A DNA stretch of 46,213 nucleotides, from the NCBI GenBank assembly GCA_017961175.1, contig JAGCXV010000026.1, positions 1 through 46,213 of the forward strand, given 5' to 3'. Position numbers and translations under genes: made by a program. The stretch is from Bacteroidales bacterium (lineage in GTDB: Bacteria > Bacteroidota > Bacteroidia > Bacteroidales > UBA932). The notes beneath the pieces were generated by a model that saw nothing but the letters and a program-made list of their open reading frames with translations, did not search any database and had not been told where the DNA came from. Below, piece by piece: positions 27,949 through 36,092 of this stretch. Numbering within the stretch: position 1 is the stretch's first letter; every line of letters begins with the position of its first letter.

Positions 27949-28621
27949 ATTTAGTGGGAGTTATTGCTGTAATGCAATACTGAACCTTGCTCTTGTCGCT
28001 TCTTTTGATGCCCACTAGCATTTTTATTTTTCCAATTCCAACACACTCATATTGCATAATAAGGAGACTTTCAAATTTCTTCTGGTTGTTTTTCTTCTGA
28101 TTTGAAGGGACTTTTGCTATAAAGACAGCATTTGTAAGTATTGCGTCAAGCTGTAGAACAGCTATCGTTGAATAGTATGTTAAAGATGCTTGCCCTGCAG
28201 TTTCTTCAATAGAGACATATCTTATGTTGATGTCATCTTTAAGATTGATGTTATATCTCTTAGATTCAGGGTTTGCTTCTTTCCATTTTTGATAAAAGGA
28301 AATAATAAGCTTTTGTCTTTTCCTCCTGTCCGCCACAGAATCTCCTGTAGGTATATCTTCTTCTGTTATATAGAGTTCGTCGTTTGGCTTTTCTGGGATA
28401 TAATACTCTTCTATCTCGGGTTCAGTTGTATAACCTACAAGCATTTCAAACCTGACTCCCAGGACTTCTGCTGCCCTTCTGATCGTTTCGATATTCTTAG
28501 TCTTGAACAGAGCTTTTACATTCTGCTTTTTAATACCCATCTTTTCGGCAAATTCGGTTTTGCTGATACCTATAGTTCTGAGCAATTCTGATCCTTTTTC
28601 TTCAAAATAGATACGTGCCAT
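27947..28621 (-). CDS. XRE-type helix-turn-helix protein with an uncharacterised C-terminal domain
   Basis: 224 residues. An HTH_3 domain at about 10-65 ('IGISKTEFAEKMGIKKQNVK', 'AAEVLGVRFEMLVGY') is followed by a charged linker. The C-terminal half (about 125-222, 'RYVSIEETAGQASL', 'LQLDAILTNAVFI', 'KMLVGIKRS', 'QYCITAI') I do not recognise with confidence; it loosely recalls barrel domains of phage polyvalent proteins. The gene is AT-rich compared with the envelope genes upstream and may be of mobile origin. It diverges from the BlaI cassette. Confidence 0.75.
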   Translation of the reverse strand: MARIYFEEKGSELLRTIGISKTEFAEKMGIKKQNVKALFKTKNIETIRRAAEVLGVRFEMLVGYTTEPEIEEYYIPEKPNDELYITEEDIPTGDSVADRRKRQKLIISFYQKWKEANPESKRYNINLKDDINIRYVSIEETAGQASLTYYSTIAVLQLDAILTNAVFIAKVPSNQKKNNQKKFESLLIMQYECVGIGKIKMLVGIKRSDKSKVQYCITAITPTK

Positions 28622-28640
28622 AGTCGTATGTTTTAGAAGA

Positions 28641-28648
28641 CAAAAGTA
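28641..28648 (-). promoter_or_regulatory. -7 box of the XRE gene
   Basis: Minus-strand TActTTTG, 19 nt upstream of the ATG at 28621. Confidence 0.5.
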
Positions 28649-28705
28649 ATATATTTTTATTACGAAAGATGATTTTTTGTTGTGTTTCTTTGCTATAGAA
28701 AGTAT

Positions 28706-28751
28706 CTTGTAACTAAGAAAATTAGTTGTATAAAAGAATATTTTAGTTATA
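28706..28751 (+). promoter_or_regulatory. Operator-like repeats upstream of the BlaI-family gene
   Basis: Three copies of TTAGTTRTA-like sequence: one inverted (CTTGTAACTAA, 28706-28716) facing one direct copy (TTAGTTGTATA from 28722), forming an AACTAA-n5-TTAGTT palindrome, and a second direct copy (TTAGTTATATT from 28743) 21 bp away, two helical turns. They cover the -33 and -7 boxes of the promoter, the position expected for a BlaI/MecI-type repressor. Confidence 0.5.
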
Positions 28752-28755
28752 TTTG
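28726..28755 (+). promoter_or_regulatory. Promoter of the BlaI-M56 cassette
   Basis: TTG (28726-28728), 19-nt spacer, TAtaTTTG (28748-28755). The start is about 20 nt before the ATG at 28781. Confidence 0.6.
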
Positions 28756-28780
28756 CTGTGTAAACGGAAAAATACTGGAA

Positions 28781-29143
28781 ATGAAAAGACTTACACGCAA
28801 AGAAGAGGAGATAATGAATTTCTTCTGGGAGAAAGGCCCGATGTTCGTAAGGGAACTAAGGGAACTTTATTCCGACCCTAAACCTCACTTTAACACCTTA
28901 TCTACTTTTGTTCGAAATCTTGAGGCGGAAGGATTCCTCAGCCACAATTCTTTTGGTCCCACTTACCAGTATTATGCTACTATCACAAGCAAGGAATACA
29001 ACAAGTTCTCCCTTACATCTGTAGTTGACAAGTATTTTGGCAAATCCTATATGGGTCTTGTGTCTGCATTTGTAGAAGAGGAAAAGATTTCCGTCAAGGA
29101 ACTTAAAGAACTTATCAGCCGGATGGAATCAAAATCAGAATAA
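28781..29143 (+). CDS. BlaI/MecI family transcriptional repressor
   Basis: 120 residues from MKRLTRKEEEIMNFFW. Winged-helix Penicillinase_R domain: 'EIMNFFWEKGPMFVRELRELY', then the recognition region 'HFNTLSTFVRNLEAEGFL' and a C-terminal dimerisation helix. Such repressors are released when a partner M56 metalloprotease cleaves them; an M56 gene sits two genes downstream. The start is fixed by the promoter at 28726-28755; an earlier Met (28682) would be upstream of it. Confidence 0.9.
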   Translation: MKRLTRKEEEIMNFFWEKGPMFVRELRELYSDPKPHFNTLSTFVRNLEAEGFLSHNSFGPTYQYYATITSKEYNKFSLTSVVDKYFGKSYMGLVSAFVEEEKISVKELKELISRMESKSE

Positions 29144-29144
29144 T

Positions 29145-29153
29145 AAAGGAGGT
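29145..29153 (+). promoter_or_regulatory. Strong Shine-Dalgarno sequence
   Basis: AAAGGAGGT, a 9-nt perfect match to the 16S rRNA 3' end, 5 nt before the ATG at 29159. Nearly all other starts in this window lack such a sequence. Confidence 0.7.
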
Positions 29154-29158
29154 CAGTT

Positions 29159-29482
29159 ATGTTACAGTTGTTTCAAAGCAATAGTTTCCCTACTCTGTTT
29201 TTTGTTTTTGTAGGGATAATTTTCCTTATTTTGTTTTTTACAGTATTCAAAAAGCCAGAGAAAGTGAAGCTTGTAGGAAGTTTCGGGCTGGTTTTCTGCA
29301 TTGCTTACGCCATCTATGGTCTTGTTCCCGCCCTTTCCGCCTTGGAAGCATCGGGTGGTGATGTGTCGATGGTACTGGTGTATGGAGCTCTCAAGATCAT
29401 GGCTTTCCAGATTTTCTGCGGATTGGTCCTTTACCTGATATCTCTATTTTTGAGAATAGCGTTAAAGAGGGCCGACTTTTAG
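29159..29482 (+). CDS. Small membrane protein resembling the MotA/TolQ/ExbB core
   Basis: 107 residues, three hydrophobic segments (about 10-30, 38-58, 78-102). The segment 'IYGLVPALSALEASGGDVSM' and 'GALKIMAFQIFCGLVLYLIS' follow the pattern of ExbB/TolQ helices 2 and 3 (small and polar residues, 'G.....G' and a final 'GL..F..S'). It lacks the cytoplasmic domain of full ExbB. The match is by pattern, so a novel family is also possible. It lies between the repressor and the M56 gene, 11 bp from the next gene. Confidence 0.5.
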   Translation: MLQLFQSNSFPTLFFVFVGIIFLILFFTVFKKPEKVKLVGSFGLVFCIAYAIYGLVPALSALEASGGDVSMVLVYGALKIMAFQIFCGLVLYLISLFLRIALKRADF

Positions 29483-29492
29483 GTATAATTCA

Positions 29493-30380
29493 ATGGCCAG
29501 CTTGTTTCTGGAATATATTATAAGGGCTGCTGCTGTTGAGGCTGTATTCTGTGCGCTGTTCAATATTTTCCTTAGAGAAGACAAGTTTCACTCCCTCAAT
29601 AGGATAGTTGTACTCTCAAGTTGCCTGATGTCATTTGTATTGCCTCTGGTGGTTTTCTATTGCAGTTATTCTGTTTCATCTGGAGAAATTAGACTTATAG
29701 GCACGAATCTTTTCTTTTCAGGACCCATATCTGCAGAAAGAGACAGTGCTCTGCTCTGCGATATTATTTCAGTATATTTAGCCGGCGTGGTTTTTAGTGT
29801 TTTGTACCGCGCGTTTTCGGTATACCATCTGCTTCTCACAATCCGGAAGAGCCGGCTTGTCAGGACAATAATGGTTTCCGGAAAAAAGGCAAGGCTTTTA
29901 TATTCTGAGACAGAAGAGTCTTTCAGCTGGTTCAATTTCATTGTCATAGGAAAGAACGATGCTTTGAAAAAAGAATCTCTCCAAGAGTATATTGTCAACC
30001 ATGAACTGGGGCACGTTTCAATGAGACATTCTGCCGATATAATCCTTATGGACATTGCTGTTGCCTTGCAGTGGTTCAATCCATTCATTTACCTGATGAA
30101 AATATACCTGAAGGACATACACGAATATCAGGCGGACGAATATGCTGTTTCTTGTGGTGCGGACTTGAAAGAATACTGTCGTCTTATACTTTTATCGGTG
30201 ACTGGATCTATTTTTAAAAGGAATGCCGGGAGTTTCTTTTTGGGCTCTGCAAAAGACAGGATTGTTATGCTGACAACCTCTCACCCTTCTTTTCTCGGAT
30301 ATCTTGTTAAGACATTGTATTATCCTCTTGCTATTCTCTTGAGCCTCTATATCTTTGCAAAAATAATCATATCCATTTGA
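29493..30380 (+). CDS. BlaR1/MecR1-type M56 membrane metallopeptidase
   Basis: 295 residues. N-terminal membrane helices (about 1-60, then 85-105), zinc motif HELGH at 170-174 with 'HEYQADEYAV' downstream giving the third ligand, and a final helix near the C-terminus. It has no penicillin-binding sensor domain, unlike BlaR1, so the signal is not a beta-lactam bound to the C-terminus. As in Bla/Mec systems it would cleave or release the BlaI-family repressor at 28781. Confidence 0.88.
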   Translation: MASLFLEYIIRAAAVEAVFCALFNIFLREDKFHSLNRIVVLSSCLMSFVLPLVVFYCSYSVSSGEIRLIGTNLFFSGPISAERDSALLCDIISVYLAGVVFSVLYRAFSVYHLLLTIRKSRLVRTIMVSGKKARLLYSETEESFSWFNFIVIGKNDALKKESLQEYIVNHELGHVSMRHSADIILMDIAVALQWFNPFIYLMKIYLKDIHEYQADEYAVSCGADLKEYCRLILLSVTGSIFKRNAGSFFLGSAKDRIVMLTTSHPSFLGYLVKTLYYPLAILLSLYIFAKIIISI

Positions 30381-30389
30381 CACGTCTTT

Positions 30390-31883
30390 ATGAAAAACTC
30401 TGTGGCTATAGTATTGCTGATTATTGTAGCGATATGTGCAGATGCTTGTTCGGGGAAAGATAATACTAAATCTTGGAACGAGTCGGAGCCTGCTGTTATA
30501 ACAGGCTATATACGCAATCAGAAAATCTATCCCCAGTGCAAATCGATCACGGTAAGCATGCCCTTCTTTGACCGAATAGATTTTAGTTACACTACAGAAA
30601 TAGACAGCAATGGTTTTTTCAAAATGGAGGTTTATCCATATTATGAGCGCGAAATTTCTATGCTACCATATATAGACAGGTTTTTGATAGCTCCAGGCGA
30701 TTCGCTTATTATAGAGATCGATTTTTCTGATTTGTCAAAAATCAAGTTTTCTGGTAAAAGTGGTTGGGATAATGCTTGTCTACATTCATTTTACACTCAT
30801 ATTGACTATAATTATTGGCCCATTGACAACACAATAGGTGTTAACGGTTTTTCAGATGCTTTGGATCGGGAGCTCTGTTTGAAGCTTGAACGATTCAATG
30901 AATGGGAAAAGGAAAACTGCCCTTCAGACAAGATAATCACAATCTGTAAAAGGCAAATAATGACGTCTTATTGGATTCACAAAATTGAAGGGTTGTTCAA
31001 ACTATCGCATAATATCTCTTATGACATAAATCAGTTTGTTGATTTCAGTGCAATTGAGAAGTTATTTGAAGAAAGTACCATATCTGCAGATTGTTTTAAA
31101 CTATCAAGAGTATTGGAATCAGCAGTTTCCACAATACAAAGTCAGGAGGAAAAGAAACAATTGGCAGCTATGATTGATGGAGGGCGGGTTAAGGATGCCT
31201 TTTCCCATATCTTGTCTGTACAACAGAATAATTTTAAGAATCGTTTTCTCAGAGAAATGCTCACGGCAAGTCTGTTGCACCGTTTTTTGGAAAACAACCA
31301 GACAGAAAGATTTACCGAATGTATGGATGTTTTTGAAAACAGTATTCATCATCCCTTGTTAAAAAATCAACTAGCCAAACTATATACCAAGAAAATCGAT
31401 TTCAAGAAGCATCCCAAAAGAGTATCAGACTTGTTAGTAAAAGCTGGTTCTTCTGATGGTATGGCAATGAATATGATTAATAATGAGGGTGTTTCTTTAC
31501 TGGAACAGCTTGTGTCGGAGAATCCGGGAAAGGCTTTATATATTACTGTGGGGGCTTTTTGGTGCCATACTTGTTTAGCAGACTTGCCATATAAAAACGC
31601 TCTTGTTGAAAAAACGGATTCCAGAAATATATTAATAGTATCCTTATATTTAGACAGCAGAGAAGAACATGAAAGGATTCTCAACTACAATGGGTTGACA
31701 GACAAAACAGTGAAGAAATTTGTGAATAAAAGTCAGTCAAGAGGTCTTGATGCTATATTTCATCTGAACGCAATTCCCTTTTTCTTTGTTATAGACAAGG
31801 ACGGAAGGCTTGTGGATTATGGCATGCATTTGAGGCCAAGTTATCAAGAGACTATGGATCTCCTGGATAAACTCTCGTCCTAA
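30390..31883 (+). CDS. Thioredoxin-like lipoprotein of the BlaI-M56 cassette
   Basis: 497 residues. Lipobox ADAC (Cys20); a beta-rich N-terminal part ('AVITGYIRNQKIYP', 'IDSNGFFKMEVYPY') as in DUF4369-type lipoproteins; a long helical middle; and a C-terminal thioredoxin fold with 'GAFWCHTCLADLP' (Cys392 and Cys395). The active site CHTC differs from the CGPC of the paralogue at 26621. The gene starts 9 bp after the M56 stop. Very AT-rich, like the rest of the cassette. Confidence 0.8.
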   Translation: MKNSVAIVLLIIVAICADACSGKDNTKSWNESEPAVITGYIRNQKIYPQCKSITVSMPFFDRIDFSYTTEIDSNGFFKMEVYPYYEREISMLPYIDRFLIAPGDSLIIEIDFSDLSKIKFSGKSGWDNACLHSFYTHIDYNYWPIDNTIGVNGFSDALDRELCLKLERFNEWEKENCPSDKIITICKRQIMTSYWIHKIEGLFKLSHNISYDINQFVDFSAIEKLFEESTISADCFKLSRVLESAVSTIQSQEEKKQLAAMIDGGRVKDAFSHILSVQQNNFKNRFLREMLTASLLHRFLENNQTERFTECMDVFENSIHHPLLKNQLAKLYTKKIDFKKHPKRVSDLLVKAGSSDGMAMNMINNEGVSLLEQLVSENPGKALYITVGAFWCHTCLADLPYKNALVEKTDSRNILIVSLYLDSREEHERILNYNGLTDKTVKKFVNKSQSRGLDAIFHLNAIPFFFVIDKDGRLVDYGMHLRPSYQETMDLLDKLSS

Positions 31884-31894
31884 ACATAATTGCA

Positions 31895-32830
31895 TTACAG
31901 GCTCTCGATATATTTCTTAGGGGAGAGGCCTGTTTCTTTCTTGAAGAATTTCCCGAATGAAGACTGGTCTGCAAAGTTCAGTTTCTCAGCGGTTTCTTTG
32001 ATGGAAGCCCCGGGAAGCCGGAGCATGTTCCTGGCTCTGGTGGCTATGTGCTGGGCTATGAGCTGGGAGGCTGTCTTTCCGGTTTCTTCCTTGAGTATAA
32101 GGCTGAGGTATTGCACGCTGATAAATAGCTTGTCGGCATAGAAGACAGGATTGTGCTCCTTCTCTCCGTATTCCCTTAGCAGGAACACGAACCTTGTCAT
32201 CAATTCTGTCTTACGTGATATATGCTTTGCCTGCAGGCCGACGTTCTCCCTTTCGGAAATCAGGGAGAAGATTTCCGTCATCACGATGGCAAGGGAGGCG
32301 ATAACAAGAAATTCCTTGATATCCTTCCTTGTATCTTTCATATAATGGTACAGGTTCTCGACACTGCCGCTGATCTTGTTGTAGGAGTTTTCGTCCATCT
32401 CGAAATGCGGCCTCTGGAAAATGTCCGAAAGGTCTTTGGTAGGAAGTGGCTTCGGACCGCCGGAGTTGCCCAGACGGTCCAGCAGTTCTCTTTTTATTAT
32501 AAGAAGGAAGAAGCGACCTCCGGTGGAAAGGTCGGCTCCGGTTATGGCGTTTATCGGGGATATCAGAAGAAGGGACTTTTCAGGGATGGAGTAGCGGTTG
32601 AAATCCAAAGAAACATCCAGATTGCCGTCCATGGCAAGCAGAACGGTCAGGGCATCCAGGCGGTATGAGTTGGAAATCAGGCCGGAAGCAGCCTTGTCAA
32701 TCAACTCTTTGTTTAAGTCCGTAACCCGGATCATCATTATTTCGTTGTTGAAACTGTAGCCCTTGAAATACTCGGCCAGGCCGGTCATGTCAAGGTCTAT
32801 GCTCTGGATTATCTTGGTCTGCTTAGCCAT
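31895..32830 (-). CDS. AraC family transcriptional regulator
   Basis: 311 residues. N-terminal cupin-like sensing part (to about 165) and a C-terminal pair of helix-turn-helix motifs: 'KLFISVQYLSLILKEETGKTASQLI' (in parts) and 'SIKETAEKLNFADQSSFGKFFKKETGLSPKKYI' (in parts). It is divergent from tetR and the efflux operon, 157 bp apart, so it may control that operon or itself. Confidence 0.92.
   Translation of the reverse strand: MAKQTKIIQSIDLDMTGLAEYFKGYSFNNEIMMIRVTDLNKELIDKAASGLISNSYRLDALTVLLAMDGNLDVSLDFNRYSIPEKSLLLISPINAITGADLSTGGRFFLLIIKRELLDRLGNSGGPKPLPTKDLSDIFQRPHFEMDENSYNKISGSVENLYHYMKDTRKDIKEFLVIASLAIVMTEIFSLISERENVGLQAKHISRKTELMTRFVFLLREYGEKEHNPVFYADKLFISVQYLSLILKEETGKTASQLIAQHIATRARNMLRLPGASIKETAEKLNFADQSSFGKFFKKETGLSPKKYIESL
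31899..31942 (+). terminator. Possible terminator of the thioredoxin-like gene inside the araC-type gene
   Basis: AGGCTCTC (31899-31906) pairs with GAGA-g-GCCT (31923-31931) with a one-base bulge and a 16-nt loop, followed by a T-rich run. It lies 16 nt past the plus-strand stop and inside the 3' coding end of the convergent regulator, so coincidence with the conserved protein end is possible. Confidence 0.4.
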
Positions 32831-32849
32831 CGCGATTATAATTTTGGAA

Positions 32850-32857
32850 CAAAAATA
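32850..32857 (-). promoter_or_regulatory. -7 box of the AraC-family gene
   Basis: Minus-strand TAttTTTG, 19 nt upstream of the ATG at 32830. Confidence 0.5.
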
Positions 32858-32966
32858 ACAAAAAACTTAGCAGCAATATATGTTTTGATTCGCCGATTTG
32901 TATAGATTAAGACCAAAAATATACGATTGACGCCTAAAATGGTTTCTGATTTTAGAGCCATCTTTG

Positions 32967-32984
32967 TAACCGCTTTTTCGGATA
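32967..32984 (+). promoter_or_regulatory. Palindrome just upstream of tetR, possible operator
   Basis: TAACCG-CTTTTT-CGGATA, an inverted repeat with one mismatch, lying 3 nt before the tetR ATG and directly after an imperfect -7 box (CATCTTTG at 32959-32966). This is where an autoregulating TetR would bind. Confidence 0.4.
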
Positions 32985-32987
32985 ACC

Positions 32988-33578
32988 ATGATTAAAAGGG
33001 AGCAAATACTTGAAGCGGCGTTCAAAGCCTTCACGTCTACGGGAATCAAGGACGTGAAAATGGAGGACATTGCAGCGTCCCTCAAGATCTCCAAGAAAAC
33101 CCTGTATGACTTTTGCAAGGGGAAAAGGGATCTTGTTATCCAGAGCCTGGAATACAAGCTCCCCCAGCTTCTGGAAAAGGACGCCAAGATTATCAAATGC
33201 ATGCCGAATCCTTTAACGGCCCTGGTTTTCTGTGCGGTGGAAAATATTCGGTTCTGGAGCGTGTTCACTGATAAATTTATGGAAGAAGCCAAGGCTTTGC
33301 CGGAGCTCGGCGAGTACGGCAAGTCCGTAAGAAAGGAAATGGAATTGCACAACAACCGGCTTCTGGACGGATGCGTTGCGGAAGGATATCTGAAAGAAGA
33401 GGACTCAAGCCGCTTGATTAGCGTTTTCATGACCAATCTGATGAAAGCGGACCAGCTCAGGGGGCAGGAAGTGTTCCCTTCAGACCTGTGCTTCAACATG
33501 GTGCTGACCATTATGGGAGGCCTTTGCACACAGAAGGGCAGGAAGGTGCTGGACGAATTGAAGGAAAATTACGGTTAG
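32988..33578 (+). CDS. TetR/AcrR family repressor of the efflux operon
   Basis: 196 residues. N-terminal HTH: 'ILEAAFKAFTSTGIKDVKMEDIAASLKISKKTLYDFCKGKRDLV' read in parts, residues 6-50; the all-helical C-terminal ligand domain has no recognisable subfamily mark. It leads the tetR-tolC-MFP-RND-PG0541 run, 20 bp before the tolC-like start, and is likely to repress the pump until a substrate binds. Confidence 0.93.
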   Translation: MIKREQILEAAFKAFTSTGIKDVKMEDIAASLKISKKTLYDFCKGKRDLVIQSLEYKLPQLLEKDAKIIKCMPNPLTALVFCAVENIRFWSVFTDKFMEEAKALPELGEYGKSVRKEMELHNNRLLDGCVAEGYLKEEDSSRLISVFMTNLMKADQLRGQEVFPSDLCFNMVLTIMGGLCTQKGRKVLDELKENYG

Positions 33579-33598
33579 GAAATAAATATTGACAGTAT

Positions 33599-34981
33599 AT
33601 GAGAAAGATTTTGAAGTTTATCGGATTTGGGGTTGCGGCCCTCCTGCTTGTTCCGCTTTCAGCTTCCGGGCAGGGTGCGGATACCGTTGCAATCACATTG
33701 CAGGATGCCTGGAACATTGCCCTCAGCCAGTCTCTGACGGTTATGGTGGCAGACAAGGAAATCGAGAAGACGGGCTATGAGAAGAAAGGGGCTTATGCCA
33801 GCCTGTTCCCTAACGTGGCATTCTCCGGAACCTATCAGCGCACCATCAAGAAGCAGACGATGGTGATGAAGATGGGGGATGTAACCCAGAAGATTTCCAT
33901 GGGAACGGACAACAACATTTCCGGAGGATTCAACGCTTCCATGCCTCTTGTCAACGTGGCCCTGTGGAGAAGCCTGGACATTTCCGGAAAGAGCGTTGAC
34001 CTTGCAGTGGAGAAAGCCCGCCAGAGCCGCCAGGATCTTATAAATCAGGTAGAACAGGCTTTCTATACCTGTCTTCTGGCTTCTGATCTCTGCGATGTCT
34101 ACAAGGAGAATTACAGCAATGCGGAAGAGAATTACCGCCAGACCAAGGCTAAATACGAGAGCGGCAGGGTGGCTAAGTACGACATGATCAGGGCTGAGGT
34201 CAACATGCAGAACGCCGAGCCAAACGTATATGATTCCCAGAACAGCCTGATGCTTGCCCAGTGGCAGCTGAAAGCCCTGATGGGAATCAACCTCAACACC
34301 AATATCAAGTGCATCGGGCATCTCGGCGACTATGCCTATCAGATGCAGAAGATCGTGATGGCGTCAGATACAATCGACGTCAGCGCCAACTCAAGCCTTC
34401 GCCAGCTCGATATCCAGGACGACATTCTGGACAAGACCTACAAGATGCAGCTGGCCCAGTATTATCCTACGCTGGCTGCAACCGCCCAGTACAACTGGGT
34501 TTCCATGTCCAACAACCTCAAGATATTCCACTATACCTGGAATCCATATTCCGTAGCAGCATTGAGTCTGCAGATTCCGATCTTCTCCGGATTCCAGAAG
34601 ACTAACGCTCTCCGTCAGATAAAGGTTCAGCAGGAGCAGCTCGACCTTCAGAAGGAGAATGCCAGAAGGACTCTGGTAGTCGGCGCAAAGCAGAGCCTCA
34701 GTTCTCTGGAGACGGCACTCAAGCAGTACAAGGCCGCTCAGGCTACTGTGGAAGGAGCCCAGACCGGATATGATATAGCAAGGAAGATGTACGATGTAGG
34801 AAGGGCTACAATCCTTGAGGTCAATGACGCACAGCTTGCCCTTCTTCAGTCCAAGCTCAATCTGGACCAGGCGATCTATTCATATTTGATAGCCAAGAGC
34901 TCGCTTGACCTTATCCTCGGAGTCGACAGGGAAGACAAGGAGATGTTCGGAAAGGGACCTGAGCTTCAGCCAGTCCGCTAA
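33599..34981 (+). CDS. TolC-family outer membrane efflux protein
   Basis: 460 residues. Signal peptide (MRKILKFIGFGVAALLLVPLSASG), then two repeats of the outer membrane efflux fold with long helices ('LQDAWNIALSQSLTVMVADKEIEK', 'AKYESGRVAKYDMIRAEVNMQNAEP', 'MYDVGRATILEVNDAQLALLQSK', all in parts). It forms the outer-membrane channel of the pump encoded downstream. Confidence 0.93.
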   Translation: MRKILKFIGFGVAALLLVPLSASGQGADTVAITLQDAWNIALSQSLTVMVADKEIEKTGYEKKGAYASLFPNVAFSGTYQRTIKKQTMVMKMGDVTQKISMGTDNNISGGFNASMPLVNVALWRSLDISGKSVDLAVEKARQSRQDLINQVEQAFYTCLLASDLCDVYKENYSNAEENYRQTKAKYESGRVAKYDMIRAEVNMQNAEPNVYDSQNSLMLAQWQLKALMGINLNTNIKCIGHLGDYAYQMQKIVMASDTIDVSANSSLRQLDIQDDILDKTYKMQLAQYYPTLAATAQYNWVSMSNNLKIFHYTWNPYSVAALSLQIPIFSGFQKTNALRQIKVQQEQLDLQKENARRTLVVGAKQSLSSLETALKQYKAAQATVEGAQTGYDIARKMYDVGRATILEVNDAQLALLQSKLNLDQAIYSYLIAKSSLDLILGVDREDKEMFGKGPELQPVR

Positions 34982-35013
34982 AGTTTAAACGGAAATTTAA
35001 AAAGTACAGATAT

Positions 35014-36090
35014 ATGAAAAACAGAATCATCAGCACAGTTGCCATTGCGGCCGTCTGCCTTGCGGCTGCAACTTCCTGCAATTCCGGCAAAAAGACGGAT
35101 AGTGCTCAAGGCAAGGAAGAGAAACTCACGGGCGTTACCATCATGGCCGCAACTTCCAAGGACGTGGACCAGGTGGAGATTTTCACCGGAACCGTAGAAG
35201 GCTACAACACCAACAACATTTCTCCGCAGTCTCCTGGAAGAATCGAAAGGATTTTCGTAGAGGTTGGAGACCATGTCGGAAGAGGCCAGAGATTGGCCCA
35301 GATGGAAGCCACGAACCTTACCCAGGCAAAACTCCAGATGGAAAACAACAGGATGGAGTTTGAAAGGACAAAGCAGCTGTATGAGATAGGAGGAGCATCG
35401 CAGAGCGAATACGACTCCCGCAAGATGGCTTACGAGGTTTCCCAGGCCACCTACAATAACCTGTCAGCCAATACATATCTTATCTCTCCGATTTCCGGAG
35501 TGGTAACCGCACGTAACTATGATGCAGGAGATATGTATTCCGGAGCAATGCCTCTTTACACAGTTCAGCAGATCCGCCCTGTAAAGATCAAGGTTAACGC
35601 ACCAGAGAGCCTTTACGGGAAAATCAAGAAGGGTCAGACAGTACAGGTCAGGCTGGATGTTTACGGAGACGAGGTCTTTGAAGGAAAGGTTCATCTTGTA
35701 TATCCTTCCCTTTCCGCCGCTTCCAGGACATTCCCTGTGGAGATTACAATTGCCAACGGAAACGAGAGAGTCCGTCCGGGAATGTTTGCCAGGGTTACCT
35801 TCAAATATGCGGTTGAGCACAATGTGGTTGTTCCGGACGTGGCTGTTGTCAAGCAGATGGGAAGCGGAGACCATTATGTATATACCGTGGTGGATGGAAC
35901 TGTTGTTTTCAACAAGGTAAAACTCGGACAGCTCATCGGAACCGAATACGAGATAAAGAGTGGCCTCAATGAAGGCGACATGATAATCGTGGAAGGACAG
36001 AACAGAGTGGTTAACGGCCAGAAGGTCAATGCAAAAGAAGGAGAGCCGGCATCATTCACACCGGATAATCTCACAGATAAAACCAAGTAG
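35014..36090 (+). CDS. RND efflux periplasmic adaptor (membrane fusion protein)
   Basis: 358 residues. Lipobox AATSC (Cys22); lipoyl-like halves 'NNISPQSPGRIERIFVEVGDHV' and 'TYLISPISGVVTARNYDAGD' flank the coiled-coil hairpin; then beta-barrel and membrane-proximal domains ('RPGMFARVTFKYAVEHNVVVPD'). It bridges the TolC-like channel and the RND pump. The RND gene starts 2 bp after the stop. Confidence 0.94.
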   Translation: MKNRIISTVAIAAVCLAAATSCNSGKKTDSAQGKEEKLTGVTIMAATSKDVDQVEIFTGTVEGYNTNNISPQSPGRIERIFVEVGDHVGRGQRLAQMEATNLTQAKLQMENNRMEFERTKQLYEIGGASQSEYDSRKMAYEVSQATYNNLSANTYLISPISGVVTARNYDAGDMYSGAMPLYTVQQIRPVKIKVNAPESLYGKIKKGQTVQVRLDVYGDEVFEGKVHLVYPSLSAASRTFPVEITIANGNERVRPGMFARVTFKYAVEHNVVVPDVAVVKQMGSGDHYVYTVVDGTVVFNKVKLGQLIGTEYEIKSGLNEGDMIIVEGQNRVVNGQKVNAKEGEPASFTPDNLTDKTK

Positions 36091-36092
36091 AA

